From: Microvirga pakistanensis
Lineage (GTDB): Bacteria > Pseudomonadota > Alphaproteobacteria > Rhizobiales > Beijerinckiaceae
Direction: 5' to 3'
Length of the DNA: 64,000 bases
Assembly: GCF_004458765.1 (NCBI RefSeq)
Contig: NZ_SPJX01000167.1
Coordinates: 276,569-340,568 of the forward strand
Under the pieces are notes generated by a model. It did not search any database, was not told where the DNA came from, and saw only the letters and a program-made list of their open reading frames with translations. Each line of letters opens with the position of its first letter. Positions within the stretch are counted from its first letter, which is position 1. Position numbers and translations under genes: made by a program. Below, one piece after another: positions 56,883 through 64,000 of the stretch.

Positions 56883-57893
56883 ATGAGGAAGGCTTGGGCA
56901 GCAGGGCTCGTGATGGTCGTCTCCGGCTGGAGCATCGGCTTTGCCGCGGCCCAACCGGCCCTGCGGGAGGTCACCTTCGGGACCAACTGGCTCGCGCAAG
57001 GAGAACACGGCGGCTACTACCAGGCGCTCGCGGACGGAACGTATCAGAAATACGGCCTGAAGGTCACCATCGTGCCCGGTGGCCCGCGCGCCAGCAACCG
57101 GATGCTCATGAGCGTCGGCAAGCTCGATTTCTACATGGGGGGCAACCTCATCCAGGCTTTCTCGGCCGTGGAGAAAAACATCCCGACCGTGGTGGTCGCC
57201 GCCCACTTCCAGAAGGAGCCGCAGATTCTGATGAGCCATCCGGGCCAGGGCCTCGACCGGTTCGAGGATCTCAAGGGGTCGAACGACATCCTGCTGTCGA
57301 AGGACGGCTCTGCCACCTTCTTCCAATGGATGAAGGCGGAGTTCGGATTCAAGGACGAGCAGGTGAAGCCCTACGGCTTCAGCCCGGCGCCCTTCCTGGC
57401 CAATCCCAAGGCGGTGCAGCAGGGCTACGCGACCTCCGACCCGCTGGTGATCGAGAAGGCCGCGGGCTTCAAGCCGAATGTGTTCCTGCTCGCGGACCAT
57501 GGCTTCAGCACCTATTCGACCACTGTCGAGACCCGGCGCGACGTAGTGGAGAGGGACGCCGATCTCGTGCAGCGCTTCGTCGATGCCTCCACCATCGGCT
57601 GGTACAATTATCTCTATGGCGACAACCGATTGGCGAACGCGCTCATCAAGCGCGACAATCCGGAGATGACGGACGAGATCATCGCCTATGCGGTCGCGAA
57701 GATGAAGGAGCACGGGATCGTCGATTCAGGCGATGCGCAGCGGCACGGCATCGGCGCGATGTCGGATGCGCGCATGAAGGATTTCTTCGATAAGATGGTG
57801 AAGGCTGGCCTCCTCAAGCCCGATCTCGACTACACGAAGGCTTACACGCTCCGGTTCGTCAACAAGGGCGTAGGACTCGAGCTGAAGAAGTAG
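56883..57893 (+). CDS. ABC transporter substrate-binding protein, NMT1/THI5-like
   Basis: A 336-residue periplasmic binding protein with a signal peptide (cleavage near AAA-QP, residue ~24). It begins the mature part as REVTFGTNWLAQGEHGGYYQALADG, typical of the NMT1 group that includes pyrimidine-precursor, riboflavin, nitrate and sulfonate binders. MLMSVGKLDFYMGGNLIQAF fits the first-lobe ligand contact. The ligand cannot be named, and no riboswitch for thiamin or flavin was seen upstream. It leads a three-gene importer operon. Confidence 0.88.
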   Translation: MRKAWAAGLVMVVSGWSIGFAAAQPALREVTFGTNWLAQGEHGGYYQALADGTYQKYGLKVTIVPGGPRASNRMLMSVGKLDFYMGGNLIQAFSAVEKNIPTVVVAAHFQKEPQILMSHPGQGLDRFEDLKGSNDILLSKDGSATFFQWMKAEFGFKDEQVKPYGFSPAPFLANPKAVQQGYATSDPLVIEKAAGFKPNVFLLADHGFSTYSTTVETRRDVVERDADLVQRFVDASTIGWYNYLYGDNRLANALIKRDNPEMTDEIIAYAVAKMKEHGIVDSGDAQRHGIGAMSDARMKDFFDKMVKAGLLKPDLDYTKAYTLRFVNKGVGLELKK

Positions 57894-57927
57894 CCGCTAT
57901 CGGCACGCCCCAAGCGCCGCGCACCCC

Positions 57928-58704
57928 ATGAACGCTCCCCCGCTCGTCTCGCTCAACCATGTGGCAAAAGTCTTCGCCAACGGAGTGACGGCGCTCGACC
58001 GGTTCGCCCTGGATGTCCGCGAGGGCGACTTTCTCTCCCTCCTCGGCCCGTCGGGCTGCGGGAAATCGACGGTGCTGCGCCTCATCGCGGGCCTCGCCGA
58101 GCCGACATCGGGAGCCGTCCTCTGGCCGGGCGCCATCGATGCGGACCATCGCGGCGAGATCGGCTTCGTGTTCCAGGAGCCGACCCTGATGCCCTGGGCC
58201 AGTGTGGCGGACAATGTGTGGCTGCCGCTGCGCCTGCGCGGGGTCTCGCGGCACGACGCCAGGGACCTGATCGCGGAGAGCCTTGCTCTCGTCGGCCTGG
58301 AAGATTTCGCGAAGGCCTATCCGCGCGAGCTCTCCGGCGGCATGAAGATGAGGGTCTCGATTGCCCGCGCGCTCAGCGTGAAGCCGCGCCTTCTCCTGAT
58401 GGACGAGCCGTTTGCCGCGCTCGACGAGATCGCGCGGTTCAAGTTGAACGACGATCTCCTCAGGTTGCAGAGAGAACTGCGCTGCACCGTCGTTTTCGTG
58501 ACCCATTCGGTTTTCGAGAGCGCCTATCTGTCGAACCGCATCGCGATCATGTCGCCACGCCCGGGACGGGTCATCGCCGAGATCGCAGGTGCAGTCCCCT
58601 ATGAACGTGATGGCGATTTCCGGACGAGTGTCGCTTATGCCGAGCTTTGCAGGCACGTGTCGCAGGTTCTGACGCGCAGCATGACGGACGGGAGGCTGGG
58701 ATGA
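57928..58704 (+). CDS. ABC transporter ATP-binding protein, SsuB/TauB-like
   Basis: A 258-residue ABC ATPase of the nitrate/sulfonate/taurine type. Walker A is GPSGCGKST near residues 42-50, the Q-loop VFQEPTLMPWASV is characteristic of this subfamily, the signature is LSGGMKMRVSIARAL, and Walker B is LLLMDEPFAALDE. It is 34 bases downstream of the binding-protein gene, and its TGA overlaps the permease ATG by four bases. Confidence 0.92.
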   Translation: MNAPPLVSLNHVAKVFANGVTALDRFALDVREGDFLSLLGPSGCGKSTVLRLIAGLAEPTSGAVLWPGAIDADHRGEIGFVFQEPTLMPWASVADNVWLPLRLRGVSRHDARDLIAESLALVGLEDFAKAYPRELSGGMKMRVSIARALSVKPRLLLMDEPFAALDEIARFKLNDDLLRLQRELRCTVVFVTHSVFESAYLSNRIAIMSPRPGRVIAEIAGAVPYERDGDFRTSVAYAELCRHVSQVLTRSMTDGRLG

Positions 58705-59516
58705 TCCGCAATCCCCTCAAGCTCGTCCTGCCGCTCGCCGTTTTCGTGACAGTGATTGCCGCATGGGAAGTGTATGTGCGCGCTGCAGAGGTCCCGGCCT
58801 ATGTCCTGCCGGCTCCGAGCCTGATCGCCGCGACGATGAGGACGGATTGGTCGCTCCTCTCGGCTTCTCTCATGGTGACGTTGAAGACCACGCTTGCCGC
58901 TCTCGCCCTTGCCGTTGTCGGTGGTGTCGGATTGGCCCTGGCGCTGAGCCTCTCGCGCATCGTCGAGTATTCGCTTTACCCGTTCGCCGTCGTGCTGCAG
59001 GTCACGCCGGTCATCGCCATCGCGCCCCTGCTGCTGATCTACATGCCGCAGGACGCCGCGGTGCTGGCCTGCGCCTGGCTCGTCGCCTTCTTTCCGATTC
59101 TCTCCAACACGATGCTGGGGCTTCAATCCGTCGACCGGAACCTGCTGGACCTGTTCCGGCTCTACGGCGTTCCGGCGCAGCGGAGTTGGAGAGCCCGGAT
59201 CAGGTCTCGCCTGAAGGCCCTCTGGTATTTGCGCGGCCCCGCGGCATTGCCCGCTTTCCTTGCGGGCCTGCGCATCGCGGGCGGCCTGTCCCTCATCGGC
59301 GCCGTTGTCGCCGAAATGGCAGCCGGATCCGCGGGCGCGGGATCCGGCCTGGCCTATCGGATCATCGAAAGCCAGTATCGCCTCAACATCCCTCGTCTCT
59401 TCGCGGCACTCGTCCTCTTGGCGATGATGGGCGTTACTCTATTTCTCGCCCTGAGCGCTCTGACCACGGTCCTGCTGCGGCACTGGCACGAAAGCGCTCT
59501 GCCCCGGGAGGCGTGA
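58701..59516 (+). CDS. ABC transporter permease, BPD type (SsuC/TauC-like)
   Basis: A 271-residue permease with six membrane segments. The EAA loop region is in the last third (ALWYLRGPAALPAFLAGLRIAGGLSLIGAVVAE), as in sulfonate/nitrate and pyrimidine-precursor importers. YVLPAPSLIAATM near the N-terminus is the usual first periplasmic loop of this group. The start ATG 58701 overlaps the ATPase stop as ATGA. The substrate is as uncertain as for the binding protein. Confidence 0.9.
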   Translation: MIRNPLKLVLPLAVFVTVIAAWEVYVRAAEVPAYVLPAPSLIAATMRTDWSLLSASLMVTLKTTLAALALAVVGGVGLALALSLSRIVEYSLYPFAVVLQVTPVIAIAPLLLIYMPQDAAVLACAWLVAFFPILSNTMLGLQSVDRNLLDLFRLYGVPAQRSWRARIRSRLKALWYLRGPAALPAFLAGLRIAGGLSLIGAVVAEMAAGSAGAGSGLAYRIIESQYRLNIPRLFAALVLLAMMGVTLFLALSALTTVLLRHWHESALPREA

Positions 59517-59520
59517 TGGG

Positions 59521-59544
59521 AGATCTGTTGACGGCAACAGATCT
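59521..59544. promoter_or_regulatory. Perfect 10-bp dyad between the ABC operon and the marR gene
   Basis: AGATCTGTTG (59521-59530) and CAACAGATCT (59535-59544) are exact inverted repeats around ACGG. It starts 4 bases after the permease stop and 63 bases before the MarR start. It may be a hairpin ending the ABC transcript (no T-run follows) or a MarR-type operator for self-control. Confidence 0.55.
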
Positions 59545-59607
59545 GTCATCGAAACGTCATGACTTCCTGCTCATGATGCTATCGTCATCGCACCAGAGGG
59601 GCATCGC

Positions 59608-60135
59608 ATGGACAAGGACGTCATTCACCCGGGCGTGAAAAGCGTCGGCTGGGCCTTGGTCCAAGCAGCCCGCCTCCATCGCAGCCGCACGGGCGACAAG
59701 CTCTCCGAACTCGGTCTCTTCGCGGGTCAGGAACAGGTCCTCCAGGCCCTCGCCAGCTCCGGCCCCATGACCATGGGCGATCTCGCGGCCATGCTGCGCG
59801 TGCGTCCGCCGACGGCCTCCAAGACCGTGTCGCGCCTCTCCTCCCTCAAGCTGGTCGAACGGCACACGGAACCAGGAGACGCGCGCGTCGTGCGCGTGAA
59901 GCTGACCAAGGAAGGTAAGCGCAAGGCCGCCGCCATCGACGCTCTCTGGGACGAGGTGGAGGCCGAGCTTCTCGCCGATTTCGACAACAAGGACCGCAAG
60001 CGCCTCCGCAAGCTGCTGCGCCGGGCAGCCAAGAATCTCGCCGGCATCACGGGAGCCGATCAGAGCGGCTTCGAGGCCGAGGACGATCTCGAGGATCTGA
60101 GCGCCGACGAACCCGAGCTCACCGCGACCGCCTGA
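59608..60135 (+). CDS. MarR family transcriptional regulator
   Basis: A 175-residue regulator. The winged helix-turn-helix lies at residues ~35-105: LGLFAGQEQVLQALASSGPMT, LAAMLRVRPPTASKTVSRLSSL as the recognition helix, then the wing RHTEPGDARVVRVKLT. A long C-terminal dimerisation helix with a basic stretch (KDRKRLRKLLRRAAK) follows, and an acidic ~25-residue tail (EAEDDLEDLSADEPE) closes it, which is unusual. The ligand and targets are unknown. The perfect dyad just upstream is a candidate binding site. Confidence 0.88.
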   Translation: MDKDVIHPGVKSVGWALVQAARLHRSRTGDKLSELGLFAGQEQVLQALASSGPMTMGDLAAMLRVRPPTASKTVSRLSSLKLVERHTEPGDARVVRVKLTKEGKRKAAAIDALWDEVEAELLADFDNKDRKRLRKLLRRAAKNLAGITGADQSGFEAEDDLEDLSADEPELTATA

Positions 60136-60238
60136 GCCATCCCAAGCTCATTTGCGCTGAAACGGCGCGGTCTATCGCGTCCGGCCGGAACTTGCCTTAT
60201 CGTGACCGCACGAAGCAGCAGGAGCCGGATCCGTCCGT

Positions 60239-60544
60239 ATGAGCGATGCGCCCATCAGCAGCCTTCCGGGCATCGGCCCCGTCACGCAGGGCCGGTTGGA
60301 GGAGGCTGGTATCCGCACGGTATCCGATCTCAGGGCCGTCGGCGCCGTGGAGGCATACCGCCGCCTTAAGTTCATGCTTCCGCGCCATGTCAGCCTCAAC
60401 GCCCTCTATGGGCTTGAAGCCGCCCTCCGCGGTTGCCATTGGCTCGATCTGCCCCAGGATGTGAAAGCAGCCCTTCAGCGGGAGGCTCGCCTCGTCGATG
60501 AAGCCTTCCGCCGGGGGCCCGCATCGCGCTGCACGATTGGCTGA
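60239..60544 (+). CDS. TfoX C-terminal domain protein
   Basis: A 101-residue protein that consists only of a helix-hairpin-helix-like TfoX_C domain: ISSLPGIGPVTQGRLEEAGI, TVSDLRAVGAVEAYRRLKF, SLNALYGLEAALRGCHWLDLP. In gamma-proteobacteria this domain is the second half of the competence regulator Sxy/TfoX; the N-terminal half is absent here. Many alphaproteobacteria have such stand-alone versions with unknown function. ATG 60239 follows an AGGAGCCGG stretch. It precedes the dehydrogenase gene by 17 bases. Confidence 0.85.
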   Translation: MSDAPISSLPGIGPVTQGRLEEAGIRTVSDLRAVGAVEAYRRLKFMLPRHVSLNALYGLEAALRGCHWLDLPQDVKAALQREARLVDEAFRRGPASRCTIG

Positions 60545-60561
60545 GGACCAGAGAAAGCACC

Positions 60562-61539
60562 ATGAGCAAAGCCGAAATCCTGATGACCGCTCCGATGATG
60601 CCTGTGGTCGCCGATACGCTCGACAGGGCGTTCCATCTGCACCGGCTTTGGGAGCATGAGGACCGCGAAGCCTATTTGAGCGAGATCGGTCCCCGGATTC
60701 GCGGCGTCGCCACGAGCACCCTTTACGGCCGCATGGAGGCCCCCCTGTTCGAGCGCCTGCCCAATCTCGAGATCGTGTCGAGCTTCGGCGTCGGCTATGA
60801 CAACGTGGATGTCGTGGAAGCCGCAAAACGGAACGTCATCGTCACCAACACGCCCGACGTGCTCAACGACGAGGTGGCGGATCTCACGCTCGGCCTGCTT
60901 CTCGCCACCCTGCGCAAGATCCCTCAGGCGGACCGCTACCTGCGCGAAGGCCGCTGGTTGAAGGCACCCTTCCCCCTCTCGCCCACCTTGCGCGAGCGAA
61001 ACATCGGCATCGTCGGCCTCGGGCGCATCGGAAAGGCCATCGCGAAGCGCCTGGAAGGTTTCGATGTCAGCATTGCCTACCACGGGCGCAGCCGGCAGGA
61101 GGGTGTCGCCTATCCCTACCATCCGACCCTCGTCGGCCTCGCCGAAGCCTGCGACGTGCTGATCGTAATCACCCCGGGCGGCGCTGGCACCAGGCATCTC
61201 ATCAATGCGGATGTCCTGAAGGCTCTCGGTCCCAACGGCGTTCTCATCAATGTGGCGCGCGGCAGCGTGGTCGATGAGCGCGCCCTGATCGAAGCCTTGA
61301 GATCCGGCACGATCCTGACCGCGGGTCTCGACGTCTACGAGGATGAACCGCGCGTTCCGCAGGACTTGATCGAGATGGAGCACGTGGTGCTCCTGCCCCA
61401 TATCGCTTCGGGCTCCGTTCACACCCGCAACGCCATGGGCCAACTCGTCGCCGACAATCTCGTCGCGTGGTTCGAGGGGCGCGGGCCTCTGACGGCCGTG
61501 CCGGAGACGCCCTGGGATGGCAGGCGATCCAAGCCATAG
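60562..61539 (+). CDS. D-isomer specific 2-hydroxyacid dehydrogenase
   Basis: A 325-residue NAD(P)-dependent dehydrogenase of the glyoxylate/hydroxypyruvate reductase group. The dinucleotide motif GLGRIGKAIAKRLEGFD lies near residue 153, with the HGRS segment after the second strand suggesting NADPH. Catalytic residues sit in NVARGSVVDE (Arg), DVYEDEP (Glu) and LLPHIASGS (His). The neighbouring SDR and AraC regulator suggest work on sugar acids or hydroxypyruvate, though the substrate is not fixed. ATG 60562 follows GAGAAAGCACC. Confidence 0.88.
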   Translation: MSKAEILMTAPMMPVVADTLDRAFHLHRLWEHEDREAYLSEIGPRIRGVATSTLYGRMEAPLFERLPNLEIVSSFGVGYDNVDVVEAAKRNVIVTNTPDVLNDEVADLTLGLLLATLRKIPQADRYLREGRWLKAPFPLSPTLRERNIGIVGLGRIGKAIAKRLEGFDVSIAYHGRSRQEGVAYPYHPTLVGLAEACDVLIVITPGGAGTRHLINADVLKALGPNGVLINVARGSVVDERALIEALRSGTILTAGLDVYEDEPRVPQDLIEMEHVVLLPHIASGSVHTRNAMGQLVADNLVAWFEGRGPLTAVPETPWDGRRSKP

Positions 61540-61579
61540 AGAGGTCGAGCCCCCGGCCGATTGGGATGCTTACCGGGTC

Positions 61580-62605
61580 TCAGGGATGGACCGTTCTCGA
61601 CAATGTCTGCCGGGGCGTTTCGCCGAAGGCGCGTTTGTAAAGACTGGCGAACTCGCCCATGTGGCTGAAGCCGCATCTCAACGCGATCTCCGTCACCGTT
61701 GCAAAGGCCGGATCCGCCCGCACAAGCGCCTCCTGCGCCCGCCGCAGCCGCACCTGCCGCAGGAACGCCATCGGGGTCATGTGGCGGAAACTCTGAAACC
61801 CGTTCTGCAGGCTCCTCGCGCTCACGCCTGCCTGGGCCGCGATGTCGGCCAGGGACAGCGGCTCGGCAAAGTGGGCTTCGATGTAGGCTTCCGCCCGCTT
61901 CACGTAGTACGGAGCCGCCGCCGATTGCGGGCGCAGCAGCGCATCCGAGTAGGTATGGGAATGGCCGAGCAGCAGGGCGAGCCCCACCATGCTTTCGAGC
62001 TGCTGTGCCACAGCCGGGATCTGCCGGGTCAACGAGAGGGGCTGGCTCAACTCGTCGGCCGCGTAGCGGACGAGCCGCATCCAGCTCTGCCCGGCGGAGC
62101 TCTCCAGGGAGAACCGCCTGTCAAACTCGAGTGGCTGTTCGATCTCATACCCCAGCAGCTTCCCGCATTGCTCCGCGAGCCTATGGGTGTTGAGCACAAC
62201 CGCAAGGGTCTCGCAATTGCTTCCATAGCGCAGAAAGACTTCCGGCCCGGACGGAAACACGACACCCTTCTCGGCCGTCAGTGCATATTCTTGTCCGCTC
62301 ATCGCCAGCTGCCCGGCACCGCTTCCTGCCATCACGAACGCCACTCGGTCGTTGGCATCTCCGGGATACATGTGCACCGTCAAATCGGCTCCATAGCCGA
62401 CGGTAAAGACCGCGAAGTCACCCTGGCCATGAACGTTGAGCTTGCTGTCGACGTCCCGGACACGGGACGTGGTATTCAGCTTGTGACGTCGCACATATCG
62501 AAAGAGAAGATCTTCGATCTCGTCGAGATTGGGTGATCGCAGCGAAAAATCGAAAACATTGTTACTTTGAGCAATCGAATTGGACTTCGAGGAGTTATCG
62601 GCCAT
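61580..62605 (-). CDS. AraC family transcriptional regulator
   Basis: A 341-residue activator-type protein. An N-terminal AraC-binding/cupin-like domain (residues ~40-200, with VHMYPGDANDRVAFVMAGSG) would sense a small molecule. The C-terminal double helix-turn-helix runs from ~240: PLSLADIAAQAGVSARSLQNGFQ and ATVTEIALRCGFSHMGEFASLYKRAFGETPRQTLS, the family fingerprint. It is convergent with the 2-hydroxyacid dehydrogenase gene and could regulate it or the SDR cluster to the right. Confidence 0.9.
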   Translation of the reverse strand: MADNSSKSNSIAQSNNVFDFSLRSPNLDEIEDLLFRYVRRHKLNTTSRVRDVDSKLNVHGQGDFAVFTVGYGADLTVHMYPGDANDRVAFVMAGSGAGQLAMSGQEYALTAEKGVVFPSGPEVFLRYGSNCETLAVVLNTHRLAEQCGKLLGYEIEQPLEFDRRFSLESSAGQSWMRLVRYAADELSQPLSLTRQIPAVAQQLESMVGLALLLGHSHTYSDALLRPQSAAAPYYVKRAEAYIEAHFAEPLSLADIAAQAGVSARSLQNGFQSFRHMTPMAFLRQVRLRRAQEALVRADPAFATVTEIALRCGFSHMGEFASLYKRAFGETPRQTLSRTVHP

Positions 62606-62803
62606 GCTGCGATACCTTGTTCCAATTCACGCAGCCATTCGACCGCAATCCCTTAAATCATAAGGTTTTCTGCGCGATTTCGACAAGTCGTTCGCTTTTC
62701 CGATTTCCGCAACGGAAGCACGATGCCAATTTCCAATGAAGAAAAGCGGTTAGCCCGCTAAGCCGAATGGTACAAAATCACTATAGATCCTTGGAGATAA
62801 ACG

Positions 62804-63160
62804 ATGTCCAATGCTCACAAAAGGATTTCTCAGTATAAAAAGGCGGTCTCGGAACTCATCCTGAGATTGGCACTGAAGTTCATCATGACCAAACCGGGAG
62901 ACAATAATTCTCTAGTTAGATATTACATCGCCCGCGGTCGAATTTTGCTTTACCTCGGCCAGTATGATCAAGCCGTCAGCGATTTTCGAGCTGCGCTCCA
63001 GCTGGACTGGCGGCACGAGCAAGCGGCCTCCTGGCTCGACAAGGCACGGCGGGCCGGTCAGCATCTGAACGAGAGAGTCTGTTACGTCAACTCAAGGGTC
63101 GAGGCTATCCCTCAGAGTGCAAACCCTCCATCCACCAGGTGGATGTGGCCGGTCGTGTAG
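62804..63160 (+). CDS. TPR-like small protein
   Basis: A 118-residue protein with a basic N-terminus (MSNAHKRISQYKKAV), a hydrophobic helix (LILRLALKFIMT) and one tetratricopeptide unit (YIARGRILLYLGQYDQAVSDFRAALQLDW) plus a partial second (HEQAASWLDKAR). Its first 150 bases are visibly AT-richer than the neighbours, as is the 62606-62803 gap before it. The last 49 bases overlap the convergent SDR gene, where the sequence (NPPSTRWMWPVV) is a read-through tail. A GGAGATAA ribosome site precedes ATG 62804. Function unknown. Confidence 0.7.
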   Translation: MSNAHKRISQYKKAVSELILRLALKFIMTKPGDNNSLVRYYIARGRILLYLGQYDQAVSDFRAALQLDWRHEQAASWLDKARRAGQHLNERVCYVNSRVEAIPQSANPPSTRWMWPVV

Positions 63161-63855
63161 CTCGCCTCGTCGGAGGCTAGATAGACGGCAAGTGCCGCGA
63201 CCTCGTCCGGCGAGCCGAGGCGCCCCATGGGTTGACGGTCGATGAAGGCCTGGCGCACGGACTCGATGCTGTGGCCGGAGCTTGCCGCCAGATCCGCGAT
63301 GCGCTGATCCAGCGACGGCGATTGCACGGTGCCGGGGCAGATCGCATTGGCCCGGACACCCTGCCGGATGAAATCGGCCGCCACCGCCTTGGTGAGGCCG
63401 ATCACGGCCGCCTTCGTGGCGCCGTACACGTAGCGGTTCGGGATGCCCCGCACGGACGATGCGCCGGAGGCGATGTTGACGATGGATCCGGCGCCCTTCT
63501 CCAGCATGCCCGGCAGAACGGCCCTGATCGTGCGGTGCATGGATTTCACGTTCAGATCGAACGAGAAATCCCAATCCTCTTCCGAGCACTCGAGCGCGGT
63601 GCCGTGGTGAACGTATCCTGCCGCATTCACCAGAATGTCGAAAGAACCGGCCTCCTGAACGAGGGCCTCGACCGCAGCACGCGAACGGACATCGAGCCTT
63701 CGCCGGGTTGCACCTTCAAGACCTTCGAGCTTCGTCTCGTCGAGGTCCGTTGCGCAGACCCGCGCCCCCTCGCGGAGGAAAGCCTCCGCGATGGCGCGTC
63801 CGATCCCCTGCCCTGCTGCGGTCACAAGGGCGGCCTTGTTTCTCAGCCTATCCAT
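63112..63855 (-). CDS. SDR family oxidoreductase, 2-keto-3-deoxy-L-fuconate dehydrogenase-like
   Basis: A 247-residue classical short-chain dehydrogenase. Cofactor motif VTAAGQGIGRAIAEAF begins at residue 11, with an acidic ATDLDE favouring NAD. The NAAGYVHHG segment is near 88, and the catalytic tetrad includes Ser in NIASGASS and the YVYGATKAAV motif near 143-152. FVHHGT-like and CSEEDWDFSFDLNVKSM segments are shared with sugar-acid dehydrogenases of the L-fucose/L-rhamnose oxidation pathways and with BDH2-type enzymes; the substrate is an inference. It follows the partial gene at the right edge by 27 bases. Confidence 0.85.
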   Translation of the reverse strand: MDRLRNKAALVTAAGQGIGRAIAEAFLREGARVCATDLDETKLEGLEGATRRRLDVRSRAAVEALVQEAGSFDILVNAAGYVHHGTALECSEEDWDFSFDLNVKSMHRTIRAVLPGMLEKGAGSIVNIASGASSVRGIPNRYVYGATKAAVIGLTKAVAADFIRQGVRANAICPGTVQSPSLDQRIADLAASSGHSIESVRQAFIDRQPMGRLGSPDEVAALAVYLASDEASYTTGHIHLVDGGFAL

Positions 63856-63882
63856 GATGGCGCTCCCAAGCGTGCGAAAACA

Positions 63883-64000
63883 TCAGTGGTTATCCCGCGG
63901 CACGCCGAAGGTCTGTGCGACCTTCTGGTACTTCACGGCGGGCTTGAGCGTCATGCCCTCGGAGAGCTGGTCGACCATGGAGCGCTGGATTTCCTGCCAG
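63883..64000 (-). CDS. C-terminal end of an unidentified protein (truncated by window edge)
   Basis: Only the last 39 codons lie in the window, ending at the minus-strand TGA at 63885-63883. The visible tail contains [20 protein letters not shown] and then [16 protein letters not shown]. The gene is directly upstream of the SDR gene on the same strand and is probably in the same operon. The family cannot be identified from this fragment. Confidence 0.6.
   Translation of the reverse strand, partial: WQEIQRSMVDQLSEGMTLKPAVKYQKVAQTFGVPRDNH

Overview
The window is a gene-dense, high-GC chromosomal segment of an alphaproteobacterium of the order Hyphomicrobiales. A Methylobacteriaceae (Microvirga-like) origin is my best guess. 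It rests on homospermidine synthase beside ornithine decarboxylase, an alphaproteobacterial-type heat-shock leader in front of an ibpA-like gene, an osmoprotective-glucan type opgG/D gene pair, and dispersed intergenic palindromes of a kind I associate with that family. No rRNA, tRNA, insertion sequence, prophage or CRISPR array was found. Codon use and GC look uniform, apart from a short AT-richer patch near 62.6-63.0 kb.

Layout. 0-6 kb: the end of an N-formylglutamate amidohydrolase gene, two mosaic palindromes, an MFS transporter, a hisN-type phosphatase that overlaps a convergent lysophospholipase gene, an ibpA-like small heat-shock gene with a sigma-32-type promoter and a ROSE-like RNA thermometer, and a threonine aldolase. 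6-12.6 kb: gltB-gltD (glutamate synthase) behind a long leader. 12.6-20.7 kb: envelope and sugar genes (DUF459/SGNH protein, MltB-type lytic transglycosylase, galE, galU, kdsD), a glutathione transferase, and a SPFH/NfeD pair. 20.8-29.6 kb: AlaX-type editing protein, ferrochelatase, an HWE histidine kinase, 5'-nucleotidase, uracil-DNA glycosylase, an aromatic aminotransferase and a DUF2243 membrane protein. 29.7-41.5 kb: a fused indolepyruvate ferredoxin oxidoreductase, DUF1007 plus a NicO-type metal transporter, a YitT protein, a gamma-glutamyltransferase-like enzyme and a TAXI-TRAP transporter.

41.6-49.7 kb: a first opgG/D gene, then a zinc-type import locus. A perfect 28-bp dyad precedes a previously easy-to-miss 52-codon His-rich membrane peptide, which is followed by znuC-znuB-znuA. 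A dispersed palindrome separates these from a COG0523 GTPase, a frameshifted small gene, a WD40 protein and small proteins. 49.8-54.6 kb: a polyamine block (homospermidine synthase, an MFS transporter, a GNAT enzyme, ornithine decarboxylase) whose decarboxylase has a long structured leader that looks like a transcription attenuator. 55.2-59.5 kb: a second opgG/D gene and an NMT1-type ABC importer. 59.6-64 kb: a MarR regulator behind a perfect dyad, a TfoX C-terminal-domain protein, a 2-hydroxyacid dehydrogenase, an AraC regulator, a TPR protein and an SDR dehydrogenase that begins a sugar-acid type cluster running off the right edge.

The most interesting content is regulatory: the ROSE/sigma-32 leader, the ornithine decarboxylase attenuator, the candidate Zn-responsive dyad with its His-rich micropeptide, and several unassigned perfect dyads.
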